Origin: Jacaranda mimosifolia
Lineage: Eukaryota; Streptophyta; Magnoliopsida; Lamiales; Bignoniaceae
Direction: 5' to 3'
Length of the DNA: 64,000 bases
Assembly: GCA_018894105.1 (NCBI GenBank)
Contig: CM032125.1
Coordinates: 30,737,032-30,801,031, forward strand
Part shown: positions 11,860-24,747 of the stretch, one piece after another
Numbering within the stretch: position 1 is the stretch's first letter
Layout: every line of letters starts with the position of its first letter
Position numbers and translations under genes: made by a program
Notes under the pieces: model-generated
Database searches by the model: none
The model's input: only the letters and a program-made list of their open reading frames with translations
Told to the model about the DNA's origin: nothing

Positions 11860-12332
11860 GAAAATGTATTTGCAAAGAAATATTATATTAGCAACAAAAT
11901 AATAAGTGACAATATAAAATTTGTCACTAATGATATATATTAAATGATAATAACTTTTATTTCACTAGTAATTTTTTTTATGTGACAATAATTTTTCTTT
12001 TGTCATAATATAATTTATTAGTGACAAAAAGTAATGTTTTAATTTGCCACCACTAACAATTACTGATACTTTTATGGTGATAATTTAGTGACAATGAAAA
12101 TTGTCATTATAATTTGTAACAAAATTTTCATTTTTAATAAATTATTACTATAGGAGTGTTATTAAATTGTCAATGGTGAGAACTTGAACACTATTATTGT
12201 CACTATTTAATTTGAAAAAAATCACTAAAGTGATAAAATAAATTTTTTTGTCACCTTATATCTATAATTAATGACAACTTTTCTATTGTTACTCATTATT
12301 TTGTCACTAACTTATCTTTTTCTTGTAGTTTG
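11860..12332. mobile_element. CACTA-type MITE with GTGACAA repeats, degenerate copy 1
   Basis: The stretch is full of short inverted and direct AGTGACAA/TTGTCACT words and ends in TTTTTCTTGTAG, a worn version of the CACTACAAGAAAA terminus of the copy at 41548-42000. The left end has decayed. It interrupts unit 0 relative to the matching region near 29300. Confidence 0.65.
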
Positions 12333-12545
12333 TATTTGTATTTTGTCACATATGATTTAATTATTTCACTCATTTTAAGGAACTAATTCATAAATTAACG
12401 ATATATAAAATTGAATAATTTAGATTTGTAATTAATTCAAACAAGATATGTAAATAATATAGATTGGTAAATTACTTAATAGGTGCCATACACATACATA
12501 AGTACGTTTATGTAGATGTATATATATGTATGTGTATATGCGTAT

Positions 12546-13025
12546 ACAAATCGGTTAATTGAGGAAAAGTAGCTAAAGCTACTTTCAATTTAGGGATCAA
12601 TCCCATTTGAATTTTGTTTGCCTCCACTCCCCAATCAAAGTTTATTTTATTTTTTTTGTGCAATCCCCACTTGGGTTAAAAAGACAAAAATAACCCCACT
12701 CAAATTGAAAATAACAAGAGACACTCCACTCAACCACTCACAAACACGTTTCCTCAAAATAACTCCCCCCCTTCATGTTTTTTCTTCCTCTTCCCTCCAT
12801 CTTCAAGACCGATTCTCACTCTCTTTGACAACTTTGTCTTCGTCTTCTTCCCATTGGTTCAGCAACAATTGGCCTCGTTCTCTCTTCCCTTTCTTATCTT
12901 GAACTAATTTCTCACTGTTCTTTGTGTTGCCCAAGCTAGAAGGATTTATATTTTCGCTCCTCAATTTGCAAAGTCTACAAGGTAAGTTTTGTAACTTTCT
13001 CTTCTATTATTTTGTATTGAAAAAC
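12546..13025 (+). other. CT-rich, leader-like sequence, unidentified
   Basis: A 94-codon open frame (12618-12902) rich in Ser, Leu and Pro ends before an AAG/GTAAGT splice-donor-like site near 12980. This looks like the 5' leader of a gene or autonomous transposon, perhaps the one that owned the Ulp1-like fragment downstream. Copy B lacks it, as homology there begins only at about 42204. I recognise no product. Confidence 0.3.
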
Positions 13026-13807
13026 TAAAGATTTTTCTTACATTTTTGTGTTTGCTTCTTGTTTTATCTTGGTTTTAATTATTTTAAGCTGATTCTGATA
13101 TAGTCAATTCACCCACAGTCAATCTCTTCTTTTATAAAAACCTCTAATGTAAGTTTTTGTCGTATTTGAAGTTTGTCAATTTATACTTCATTTGTTGTTT
13201 TAATTGTATATTTCAATTATTAATTATCTAAATTTAATAATTATATAACTCATATAAGGTTTAGTGTATATTACTTGTTTGTAACTGAATTTAAGGATAT
13301 TACCTAATTTATGGTGTATTCGAAGTGTATAAATCATGTTTAAGCATTTCTTGGGCATCCATTCATGCAAACTCATCATATATATGATTAATATTATTTT
13401 CAAATAATATGGTAGCAAAATTCAAACTTTCAGTATTTAAATTGTGAGTTGTAGTACACAAAATTTCCAATTCAGTATTATGTTCAAGTTTTTCTGGTAG
13501 CAAAATTTAAACTATCAATATTTAAATTTTGAGCTGTAGTACACAAAACCTTCAATTCAGTATTCTATGCAAGTTTTTTGGTACAAAAATTCAAACTTTC
13601 AATATTTAAATTATGAGTTGTAGTACCAAAACCTTCAATTCAGTATTTATGTAGTTATGTAAGTCTCTCTTATCTACAAAAATAATGGCTAGTACTTTTG
13701 TTGCTTATATTCGTGATACATTCATCCAATTATTTGAATAAAAAATAACAAATACTTTTGCAGGCTAAGTTTTTTTGACTGTATACCTCCAACATTTGTT
13801 GGGGTAT

Positions 13808-14026
13808 ATTGTGGTGCAAAACAAAGTGCAAATACATTTTATTCGTCAACAAAATAGGGACCTAGACTGTGGAGTTTATGCATTTCTTTGGGCAGAGTGT
13901 TTCATAAAAAACACCAAGGATTTCTAAGAATAAACAAATAACTTTTTTATGAACGTGTATCGAGCACATATTGTTGCAAAAATTCTAACTGATGAGCATG
14001 GTTTAATATATTTCAAGGTTGAATGA
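13808..14026 (+). pseudogene. Ulp1-like (C48) cysteine protease fragment, copy A
   Basis: The frame reads V-Q-I-H-F-I-R-Q-Q-N-R-D-L-D-C-G-V-Y-A-F-L-W-A-E, followed after stops by R-A-H-I-V-A-K-I-L-T-D-E-H. Q-N-x-D-L-D-C-G matches the C-terminal half of the Ulp1/SENP catalytic core: the oxyanion Gln followed by D-C-G with the nucleophilic Cys. Such domains cleave SUMO-like conjugates in host proteins and are often carried by plant MULE and CACTA transposons. In-frame TAA codons at 13925-13927 and 13931-13933 break it and the His/Asp half is absent. Copy B has the same fragment with the first stop shared, so it was dead before the duplication. Confidence 0.55.
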
Positions 14027-14274
14027 TGATTTTCAAATTGTTATTATTTGGATGAATTTACTTTTTGTATACAAATATTGAGGAGAACGTTTCAGTATTT
14101 GAGACATTCTTCCTGGATAACATTTATTATTTGTGTATTTAGATGATCAAATAGATGGTGTTTGTAAATTACGATGTAATTTGAAATATATATATATATA
14201 TATATTGTTAAAGATAAATATGTTACAGGTTGATTCAAATGCACTACAATTGCAAATGTATATTGTATCCATAT

Positions 14275-16300
14275 CTATATAACTAGTACTGAGATCGAGA
14301 GAATGGTACTAGGTTTAAGGAAATACGAGTACAAAAGCAAGTACAAAAATGTACAAAATAAGTATAGAATATGGGCGAATTCGGTACAAAACTGTAGAGA
14401 TGAAGTATAAAAATTCCAAAAATCACTATTTTTTTCATTTATTTTCAATATTATTCTTAGTACATTAGAGATCAAGTTGAATTTGTATTTATCTGACGAC
14501 TGCATGATTATTAAACCATGATGCATTAGTACTAGAACTGATATAGTTATAAGAGGTTAATTATTTTTCAATGGTGGTGTTGAAAAGATCTATTTAGATC
14601 ATGTAGTAATGGCTTATATTAGTATGAATGAGAACACAAGTAGTCAGATGTAAGTATTTATGTTCCCAACTATTTGAACATGTGCTACCATAACCATTAC
14701 TTGAAGAAAATATGATTTTATTGTATTAGAAAGTCTGATGTGTTGTTCTACCTATCAAATTGAGGTAAAGTCGGCCAAATAAAGAGTAAGTACAAAAGCA
14801 TACAAAATAAGTATAAGACATGGGTGAATTTAGTACAAAACTACAGAGATGAAGTATAAAAATTATTGTATTAGAGTGTCTTATGTGCCTTTTCATGCTT
14901 CGAATTGAGACAAGATTGGCCAAAAGAGAATCAAGTACAAAAACACACAAAAGAAGTACAATATTAGGGTGAATTCAGTGTAGAACTGTAGAGACAAAGT
15001 ACAAAAAGCCCAAGAATAGGTATTTTTTTGCCGATTTTCAGTATCATTCTTAGTACATAAGAGATTAAGTTGAATTTAACTAGTTAAGCCATTGCATGAC
15101 TATCATACCATGATTTATCAGTCCTAAGACTGATTTAGTCATGATATGTTCATTAGCTCTCGATGGTGGTGTCGGACTCATATGTTTACCTCGTATACCA
15201 ATGGTATACATTAGTATGAATGAGAACACAAGTTATTGGATGTGAGTAGTTGTGTTTCCAACCATTTTCACACATGCTATCACTACCATTATTTGAAGAA
15301 AACCTTATATTATTGTATTGAAGTGTCTTATGTGTCTTTTCATGCTTCGAATTGAGTTAAAATCGGCCAAAGGAGAATCTAGTACAAAAACATGCAAGAT
15401 AAGTACAAAACTAAGGTAAATTCAATACAGAGCTGTAGAGATAAAGTACAGAAATCCCAAAAATAGGTATTTTTTTGCCGATTTCCAGTATCATTCTTAA
15501 TACATAGGAGATTAAGTTGAATTTAAACCATTGCATGACCATCATACCATGATTCATCAGTTTTAGGACTGATTTAGTCATGATATGTTCATTGGCTTTC
15601 GATAGTGGTGTTGTATTCATACATTTACCTCATATAGTAATGGTTTACACTAGTATGAATGAGAACACAAGTGGTTAGATGCGGATAATTGTGTTCCCAA
15701 CCATTTGCACATATGTTATTGCTACTATTACTTGAAGAAAATATAATATTATTGTATTGGAGTGTCTTTTGTGTCTTTTCACACTTCAAGTTAGAGTAAA
15801 TAAAATCGACTGAAAGAGAATCAAGTACAAAGACATGTAAAATAAGTATAGAACCAAGGTAAATTCAATACAGGACTACGGAGCTAAAGTACAAAATTCC
15901 CAAGATTAGGTATTTTTTTGCCGATTTCCAGTATCATTCTTAGTATGCAAGAGATTACGTTGAATTTAACTAGTTAAACTATTGCATGACTATGAAACCA
16001 TGATTTATCAGTCTTGGAATTGATTTAGCCATGAGAGGTTGATACATTTACCTCACACAAATGTTTTACACTAATATAAATGAGAATACAAGTGGTTGGA
16101 TATTGGTAGGTGTGTTCTCAGCCATTTGCACAGTTCTATCACAATTATTACTTGAAAAAAAACATGTTATGATTATATTGAAGGATCTTATGTGTTGTTT
16201 GATGCTTAGAATTGAGCTAAATTAGGTCAAAGAAAAAGCAACAAAACACGTCAAATAAGTACAAAATAGGGCGAATTTGGTATATTGATAAAAAAATATA
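14275..16300. repeat. Tandem array of about 440-bp units, copy A (4 landmark units)
   Basis: Each unit repeats the landmarks ATGAATGAGAACACAAGTGG, CCAACCATTTGCACATG, TTGAAGAAAATATGAT, CAAGTACAAAAACAC and CAGTATCATTCTTAGTA. The first landmark occurs near 14623, 15214, 15654 and 16076. The 590-base first interval contains a junction near 14863, where two unlike units were joined. No coding frame runs through the units. Confidence 0.8.
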
Positions 16301-16849
16301 TGATATATAGATATATGTATATGTAATGATTGGGGTTTTTGGTCATTCAATTTTTAATGGCAGGGGTATTTTGGGTCTTCCACTAAGGTTGTGTTGGCTC
16401 GAAAGTTGGTTGTATATTTGGATATGTTTTGCCAAAATATATTTGTTTTGTCAAAACCTATCCAAACATTACCTAGGTATTTATTGTAGAAAAATTACCA
16501 CTAAATAAATTTCGTAGTAAATATAATTTTTAAAGTTATAAGAAACAAAATTATTAGCTAGCAATCTATAATCTTGTATGTCGAAGCGCAATAGATTAGT
16601 TATAAATTATTCATAGAGAAATTAATATATATAAAAAAATGAATTATCATCATCTACGTATGGATTAACCCTATAAGTATGTGCTATAATAGTATTTACT
16701 TCAAATTTGACTAGGTCAACTTTGTAGCTAAAATTATGAATTTTTATTATCAAGTACAAATTGATCATAGTTGATACCTTCAACTTTTGTAGTAACTTTA
16801 TTATTTAGAGAAATTAATAATGTAATCTTAGTGAATTCATGGTTTTGGG

Positions 16850-17318
16850 AGCAAAATTTTATTTTTAGTCTTATAACTTTACCCTACTTCCGTTTTTGCC
16901 CTATATCTTCAAAAATTATAATTTTAGGACTATAAGTAACCAAAAATTGACCATTTTAGTCCCCTTTTCCGTCTTAGCTAGCGAAAGTCGCCGGAAAAGT
17001 TGATGCGGCTCACCTGGCGTGTGGCAGTTTGGAGTTTTTGCCAGATTAGACTGCTTAGTAGGCATTTTTTGTCTTTTTTCTCTCATTTTTGTCCTATAAC
17101 TTTTCCTAACTTGCATTTTGCCCTATATCTTTAAAAATTACAATTTTAGTCCTATAAGTAACAAAAAATTGGTCGTTTTAGTCCTCCGGTTAAAAACCAA
17201 CCGAAAAAAGCTAACATAGCTTGCCAGAGTATGCCAACTTTGAATTTTTTGCTGTGTTGGCAATAATCCAGTTAACAGGGCTTGATTGGTTGGAAGGGGA
17301 AACACCAACTAGATATAT

Positions 17319-17352
<34 letters not shown>

Positions 17353-17722
17353 TTATGTGAACAGATATTTTTATATACATATATATATACATATTTATTT
17401 ATCTATTCATGTAAATAAATATTTATATATACATGTATACATACATTACCACCTATCCCCCCCAACAAGTCGCCGCCTTGCCCATGGACCGTCGGCTATG
17501 GCAGCCATGAGCGAGGCGGTGCTGGCCGCCTGGATAGGCCTGCCATATCCAGCGTAGAGGCCTCCTGCCAAGCGGCAGGCCTGTCTAAGCAGCACTGACC
17601 ACCTGGCTCATGGTTGCCATAGCCGGCGGTCCATGGGCAGGATGGCGACTTATTAGGGGGCGGGGGGGAGAGATAGGTGGTAATGTATTTATATATGTGT
17701 ATATATGTCTATATTTAGATAA

Positions 17723-17760
<38 letters not shown>

Positions 17761-18216
17761 TTGGCATTTCTCCTTCCAACCAATCAAGTTATGTCAGCTG
17801 AATTTTTGCCAACATAGCAAAATATTCAAAATTGGCACACTCCGGCGAGCCACGTTAGCTTTTTTGGGTAGGTTTTCATCGGGGGACTAAAATAGTCAAT
17901 TTTTTGTTACTTATAAGACTAAAATTGTAATTTTAAAGATATAGGCAAAAATGCAAGTTAAGCAAAGTTATAGGACAAAAATGAACAAAAAAAGACAAAA
18001 AATGCCTACTAGGTAGTCCAACCTGGCAAAAATTCCAAACTGCCACATGCCTGGTGAGCCACGTCAGATTTTCCAGCGACTTTCGCTGGCTCCGGTGAAA
18101 AAAGGACTAAAACGGCCAATTTTTTGTTGCTTATAGGACTAAAATTGTAATTTTTGAAAATATAGGGCAAAAATATAAGTTAGGCAAAGTTATAGGACAA
18201 AAATAAAATTTTGCCT
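16850..18216. mobile_element. Mu-like foldback element, family 1, copy A insertion
   Basis: Long inverted repeats run inward from GCAAAATTTTATTTTTAGTC on the left and its complement ending AAAATTTTGCC on the right. Flanks are GGTTTTGGG (16841-16849) and GATTTTGGG (18217-18225), a 9-bp duplication with one mismatch. Copy B has the empty site near 48873. Inside are a second set of family-like ends (about 17070-17280 and 17760-18000), AC/AT and AG microsatellites, and a GC-rich palindrome (17450-17660). No transposase frame is present. Confidence 0.8.
17282..17780. repeat. Microsatellites and GC-rich palindrome at the core of the family 1 element
   Basis: An (AC)n/(AT)n run (about 17318-17350) and an (AG)n run (about 17738-17760) flank an inverted repeat. 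CCCATGGACCG(T/C)CGGCTATGGC near 17481 recurs inverted near 17610-17640. The core would fold into a strong hairpin. Its GC content contrasts sharply with the surroundings. Confidence 0.7.
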
Positions 18217-20190
18217 GATTTTGGGACTAAAACAGACATTTTATTGAGTCGAATTATTTGAATTTATATTTATCTTTTGGTAAACATATCAACTAATAAT
18301 TAGTTCAATACATTCATTAACAAACAAACAGATTATAATAAATATAATATAACCTCTCACGTCTCACTAATATAGATTTGACTCAGATCCAACACCTTTT
18401 GAGGGCTCAATGTGAAATAGAAAGTTGTTAACTTTAACCACAAAAGTTATATGCCTTTTCACTTGTTTGCAGAAATTTCACTGGTAAATGTTAAATAATT
18501 TTTTCGTGGCATCAAAATTAGGAAATAACCTCTCGTAGCAATCATTTTATCTTACAAGTGACATACGCATCTATATATTAGATGGACCCTACGGAGCATA
18601 ACTAGGCTTCGCATTGAGGCGAGTTGGAATGGATTTTCTTTAAATTTGATTGACTCCACTTTGCACTTAAAAAAATATTTTAAAATTAGTTCCGCCTCGC
18701 CTTGTCCTATGGGTTTAGGGGTGAAAATTCTAATCCGCCTAGCATTAAAATTGTAAAACCCATTTTCGCTGCGCCCTATCCCGCCCAACATCTATCAATT
18801 TTTTTTCGAAAAAATATCTAATTAATCATAATTTGATAATTCAATTATAATCCCACAAAATTATACAAAAATACTCCCCCCATCCCATAATTACTAATCC
18901 ATTTTTACCTGACACGGGGTCCTTCATCTGAATGATGAAATTTTGAAGTTTTGAGCATTTTTATGCTTATCATGGTTGAAAGTGAGTGATATCACATTAT
19001 GTCTTCTTAGTGAGAGGGTGTTGTTTGAAATCCAAATTCCATTTTAAGAAATGGAGTCGTATAAAAGGAAATGAGAGCAATAAGTTTGGGACACAGGGAA
19101 GTACAAAATTATAAGGAAATAATTCTGGGTTTTTGTGATTAATCAAGTTGATCATATTTTTAGTTAAGAAATGGAGTCTCTCAATGTTCACAACATAACT
19201 AATCAATTTATTTGAGCTGTGCTTGTTCTATTTCATTATCTTGCGCATGCTGAAATCTGCTACCAGGCTTAGGTGGGAAGGGACTGCTGGGTACGTAAAT
19301 GTTTCTATTGTCTTGTTTGAATTTGCTTTCAAACTTCCACCAATTATATTCTCAAGGTTTCTTTGCCTTATTATTGTTACTTTTTTGATCTTGTTTTCGG
19401 AAAGTAGGTCCGTTATCATGGGACACATTTCTTGAATCCCGAGTTGGCTCGCCCCAGTTAATGAACTTATCTAAATTTATGCTCAGTTTTCTGAATTGTA
19501 CTCATCGGCAGATGGACTATATTTCATGGATTAGCATATACCAAATAGAAGCCTCAAAAGGGGTTATAAAAGTAGCATGGAATTTATACATGCCTGTGGA
19601 TTATATGCGTCTGCACCTTCTGCCAATGGTCTGACGGGAGACATATCAAGTCCTCCGCTAGACATGAACACTTGACCATGAGATGAAGGGCATTGTTCTT
19701 TCCATATCCGCGTCTGCTATTTTGCTAATCCGATGAGTTTTAATTGGAATTTTAATGATGTATAAATTGAATATTTTAGCCATTTCGTCAGTCCTATGAA
19801 AATTTGTTTTCCCTCTATGAGGCTCGGACATTCTCTGGTTGATGCTTTGAGGTGAAACAGGGAATTAAGGGAAAATATATTGCTTTGAGATTGTCTTGAA
19901 TAGGGACAAACAGAAAGTGCAAAGAAAGGAGACCCAAGTGGCCAGCCCAAGATAATTAATCCATTTGTTTCTGTAAGCTCATGCCGCAAGGTGCTGGTTT
20001 AAGTCCCATGTCGAACCCAACCCATCTTGTCAATTCAGTAACCCTACTTGTTTTTCCCTTGCAGTTTGGAATCGGTTTGGGTTCTCTATTTCGATTTATA
20101 TTTCATTTTTATTTTATTTTATGGATTTATGATAAATATATTAAATATTTTTTTATAAAAATAATTGATTGAGAATCAGATACACTTAGG

Positions 20191-21157
20191 TAGGGGTGTA
20201 CAATCGGTTTTAATTGACCGAACCGAACGGTTCAGTCGGTTAACCTGAAATTTTTGGGTTTCTCGGGAGCAGAACCGAAACCGAACCGAAATGTATTCGG
20301 TTCGGTTCGGTTTTTAACCGAACCGGTTCTTCTTTTTTTTATTTTTTACCAAAATAAAAAAATTAAAAATTGAGATTTTAACTTTTTGAAGTTTCACATT
20401 TATCATTCCATTATGAAACTTTACTTATTCTTGTGAGTCTTGTGAGTTGTGAGTGTGAGTGTGAGTGAGAGTGAAGAGTGATTTTTACTTTTTAGGGGCT
20501 TTACTTTAGACTTTAGAGTCTAGATTTTAGAAATTAAAAATTTAGAATGGTCAAAATTAGTCAAAATTAAAATTCAAAACTTAAATAATGTCATCACTTA
20601 TTTGAATAGAATATTAACATTTGGAATTATTTATATTATGTCTACACTCTACACATTTAGAATTTAAAAAATAATTTAATAATTCACTAATATAGTTAGA
20701 ACTTAGAAATTAGGATATAATTTTTATAATTATCAATTATAAATTATAATTCATCTATTATAAAAAATATATATTTAAAATATTATAAATTTAAGAAGAT
20801 AAATAAATATTTTAATTATTTTATGTTATAAAAATTTTACTACACACATAACCCATTGAATGTACTAAAATTGCTAGTGTATAAGACAATATTGTTTGTT
20901 TTCTCATCTCCAATTTTACTTTTTTTTTCCCTCAATTATTTCACCTTATCAAAAATTTCATTTTTATCTATCCCAAAAACTTAAAAGTACATTACCGTTT
21001 TGAAAAATTACACTTAAACTAAAAAAAAATAAAAAATAAAAACAATCGGTTCTGTTTAACCGGAAAAAAAAAACCGAACCGAACCGAAAACCGAAAATTT
21101 TAAAAACAAAGAACCGAGACCGAACCGAACTTTTCGGTTTTTTTCTGAACACCCCTA
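20191..21157. mobile_element. hAT-like non-autonomous element, 967 bp
   Basis: Left end TAGGGGTGTACAATCGG and right end TGAACACCCCTA are inverted. Subterminal GAACCGAAC/GGTTCGGTT clusters sit at both ends. The 8-bp duplication CACTTAGG (20183-20190 and 21158-21165) is perfect. There is no coding frame of note. Confidence 0.9.
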
Positions 21158-21163
21158 CACTTA

Positions 21164-21750
21164 GGGCTTGTTCACTAACATTTTGGCCATTTTCTAGAAA
21201 TTTTTTTGGGGGAATGAGTTTTTGGGAGAAAACTTGAAAAAAGTGTCAATTGTTTGTTTATGTTTTGGAAAATAGGGTAAATGGATTGAGAATGAGTTGT
21301 TTGTTTGTTAATATTTTGGTGGGGACACTAATTTTATTGTAAATGTCAAATCAATTACTTTTTTGTTGAGTTTGTAGGAAGAAATTATTTTTTTATGTAA
21401 TGTATACTTTGATGGCGTGTGTGTGTGTGTGTGTGTGTATTTGAGTGTTAGATAGGGTCAAGATAGGGTTAGGGTAGTGTGTTGGATCTTTTTATTTTTT
21501 TATGTATTGTGTATATATATATATATATACTTTGATGGCGTGTGTGTGTGTGTGTGTGTGTGTATTTGAGTGTTAGATAGAGTAAAGATAGGGTTAGGGT
21601 AGTTTATATGATCTTTTTGAGATTGAATTCTGAGGATTTTTTTGGTATAAATTTTTTGTGTTTTGGGAAAATGATTGGAGAATGTGTATATTTTTTGGGA
21701 TTGTTTTGGGAGTTGGGAAAAATTTTCCCAAAATGTTAATGAACACAGCC
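21164..21750. mobile_element. Tourist-like (PIF/Harbinger) MITE, 587 bp
   Basis: Ends GGGCTTGTTCACTAACATTT and AATGTTAATGAACACAGCC are inverted, with TTA on each side in the pre-hAT arrangement (21161-21163 and 21751-21753). It contains a tandem duplication of about 120 bp, including a (TG)n run (about 21408-21480 and 21530-21604). The hAT element inserted across its left border. Confidence 0.75.
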
Positions 21751-22594
21751 TTAATATTTATACATTAAACTGAAATAGGAAATGAAACATGGAGTACAAT
21801 AGAGATTCAAAGTAGTTTGGAATGCTTGAGCTGGAGGTGTTGCTACTGTTGTATCTGGCTGGCCTTGCATGCTGGTACGTTAACCATCCTCCATTTTATT
21901 TTTTTAGGGAGTTTTAATTAATTGCATTAATTTGTGACTTTTAAAATTTTTCATAATTTTTTAATATTAAAATTCATGATTGTACAATAATCACATGACA
22001 GATATGCCAAATGACGACTGATAAGTTGTTGGATTTATATCGAGACGGATATTCCAGCTCGATACGATTGCTCCCCCAAAAGGTTCCTTCAATACTATAG
22101 AATTCTTCCCAACTATTTGCCGGATGGTTAATATGGATTGTCAAGAATGATATTTTTATACAATAAATTACTGCTACAAGTAAATATAATTTAATTGATT
22201 ATCAGTAATTGTGAGAGGTCAGCAATTACAGCTGCTTTTTGGGCATTATAGTGCATTGAGATGTGAGCTTACTTTATAGTCATTTGGCCATAATATTTTT
22301 ATACAAGTGCGTATATATCTGACATATGTACGTGTAATATATGGATTGAACAAATGCTATAGTGTGAATGCGTAAGCCATTATAGTGGCCGACAATATTT
22401 TAGTTATATTATAGCGAAGGCCTTTATGACTGATTGCTGAAAAAACGCAATTATGTAATGTGAATGGGACCACTTAAAAGTTAAAAGGCCAGTACATGAT
22501 ATTTTATGTGGTTTTATGTTTTCTGTTTGTAAATATGCAGAAGCACTAGGTACAATCGCACCACATTGTAATAAGTTTGTTTGTATTATTTTTA

Positions 22595-23925
22595 GGATAT
22601 TGTTATTTACACTTTAAAATTTATTATTGATATTTCAATTGATTTTTAGTCTATAGAAATTAATTATTATATTTTTTTATTTTTAAGATATTATTTAATT
22701 TAAATTACTGAACAATTATGCTCTTATTATACTATTCTTTGTCCTATTAAATATAATTTTTGGTTCACTCCTAACCTTGACTCATTCATGTCAAACTTGA
22801 TAAAGCACATAAAAATAAATTGATTATTCTATCTCTAAATTCAATCATCTCACTGAACACATGATTTTGAACTTCAATAGAAAAATGATAGTATCACTAT
22901 AAAATAGTATATTTTCATAATGTGGGTCTTGTTTTACTTCATAAAGACTGTTGTGTAAAATTATTTCAATTAGAAAAGTAAAATAAGGGAAGAAACGAGC
23001 ACTGCACTTTATTATTTAAATATTATAAAAAATCACTCATACCACGGGCAAGTACCCAAAAAAATGTAGATAATAGGCTTAATTTTCACCACTCAACAAA
23101 ATGCAGGTAATTGTACCTACCGCCTAATTACCTGCCACTTTTTGATCCAATCCACGGGTATTCATGAGTCACCTATGAACAATAAAATATATATGTATAT
23201 ATATATATTAAATTTTTCTCTAATTCTCATAAATAATTTGGAGAATATAACATATTTTTCTATGATAACAACAATGTTTAAATGATATTTAAATTGTTAA
23301 TTCAAAACACTTTTGACATATAATGGGATTTAAATTTAAACTTCAAAATGTGATATAATTTAAAATCGATAGATGTTTAAACATTTAAGTTGTACCTTTC
23401 AAACTAAAATACTTGACATACTTCAAGTACTTGTTCAATGTAATATTTAAAATTTGTAGCATCTTTTATTAGTTGTATTTAAATAATATTTTAATAATAT
23501 TATATAAATTAAAAAATAAGTATTAATTTACCTTCAAGTTTTAAAAAAATAAAGTATCGATACTTGTGGGTTACCCATCACCCATAGTCATACATAATAT
23601 GTCCACTATCTCGTATTCAATAAAAAATAGATAATTGTACTTATGGGTAAATTTACCCAACCTATCATTACCCATTCCTGGGTTACCCATGGGTACCCAT
23701 TTACCAAGTCTATTATTATTTCATATTAAGTTGGATAAGTTGAGGTTAAATGTTTTCATGAGTAACAAACTTGAAAGTGATAATTATTATATTAAAGGAT
23801 ATATTTATCTTACAAATTAATGTAAATGAATTTGAAAAGTAAATGGATATTTTGGCCAATAACCTAACACAAAAATTTAAAATAGAGTGCTAATAATAAA
23901 TTTTGCAATGTAAATAATAATACCC
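22595..23925. mobile_element. TIR element with 8-bp TSD, 1.33 kb, unclassified
   Basis: Inverted ends of about 35 bp (GGATATTGTTATTTACA on the left, the complement of GGGTATTATTATTTACA on the right) are flanked by perfect TATTTTTA (22587-22594 and 23926-23933). Copy B lacks it near 56750. Inside, 23040-23710 carries GGGTACCC/ATGGGTAA-type repeats that look like a further nested hAT-like element. Confidence 0.75.
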
Positions 23926-24747
23926 TATTTTTATTAGCATTTCCGATTTCATACAGATAAATTACATGTAAATCATTACAACATGCAATTCAAATTGAGA
24001 CGGATTTTAGGGTTAGCTCACCCTTAAAGGATTGTGGCTCTTTGTTCTGACTATGCATGTGTTGTCCAGGACGTAAGGAATATTATAACTTGACATTATC
24101 TCCATCTTTCTTCTTCTTCTTCTTCTTTTTTATCGACAATTTGTTTAGAATTTTGCATTTAACAATAAAAATTTCCACTACTTGGCTTTTAATTCGCTTC
24201 TAATCATCAAATGAAATTTGAATAATCCATCATTCTCTCTTTGAAAGAAGGGGTGCTTTCAATTTTATTAGGGATTCGAATCCATCCTCACCCACAACTA
24301 GTCCAAAAGGGAAGCATCTCTCACTCTGGGGTAGGAAAATCATAATAAGGATAATGGACTAAAAGTTATGTAACTTCAGTATGGGTCTTTGGAATGACTT
24401 TTTCTTTTTATTTATTATTTATCGTAAATGATGGAATCATTACACATCATATGACCACAATAGAATTATGTTCATTGAGAGATTGCAAATTCTAGTTGAT
24501 GTTTTGTTATTTAATTCATGTCAGAAATAAAATATAAACAAAATATTAATATGTTTTACAAATTGATATAAAAACTTATACCCATTTGGACTCATTTTTC
24601 CTATTTGAAAATAAATTATCAACATTTTGTTTCTTATTTTCATTTCAAAACACGTTCGCCAATAATTTATGTAGATTCTCTCTTTATTTTCATTATTGCT
24701 ATACATCCTCCTAAATTTTATACAATAATTACTTTTCAGACAACATA

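Larger units (their letters stand above)
6085..12545. repeat. Unit 0: fragment of the duplicated segment, split by a copia element and a CACTA MITE
   Basis: 6085-6500 resembles 28510-28700 and 61500-61690 (shared words include TACAAATGG, GCTAGATTTTAATACTT and ATTATATAATTTTGTTAG). 11455-12545 resembles 28860-29480 and 61800-62340 (AAGATTTATTATAAAG, AATTTTGGTGAAGTAACATT, TTCACATGTTCGACA). It is therefore a third, more diverged copy of the end of the unit seen in A and B. No gene is visible outside the insertions. Confidence 0.7.
20073..21815. mobile_element. Small TIR element split by two later insertions (nest of three)
   Basis: TTTGGAAT occurs on both sides (20065-20072 and 21816-21823), and copy B has a single copy of the site near 51196. 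Removing the hAT-like and Tourist-like elements inside leaves about 180 bp with imperfect inverted ends (GGTTTGGGTTCTCTATT and AATAGAGATTCAAAG). An 8-bp duplication suggests hAT. Confidence 0.65.

Noticed and set aside
12618..12902. 94-codon Ser/Pro-rich frame as a host gene
   Set aside because: Low-complexity CT-rich leader-like sequence with no motif and no counterpart in copy B. Kept only as an unidentified leader.
14275..16300. Regular array suggestive of CRISPR
   Set aside because: Whole units of about 440 bp are repeated without short repeats and unique spacers, in plant nuclear DNA.
19223..19435. 70-codon open frame conserved in copy A and copy B (49886-50098)
   Set aside because: Most of the roughly 10 base differences change the amino acid, so there is no sign of protein-level constraint. 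An antisense frame is open as well. It is shared because of the duplication.
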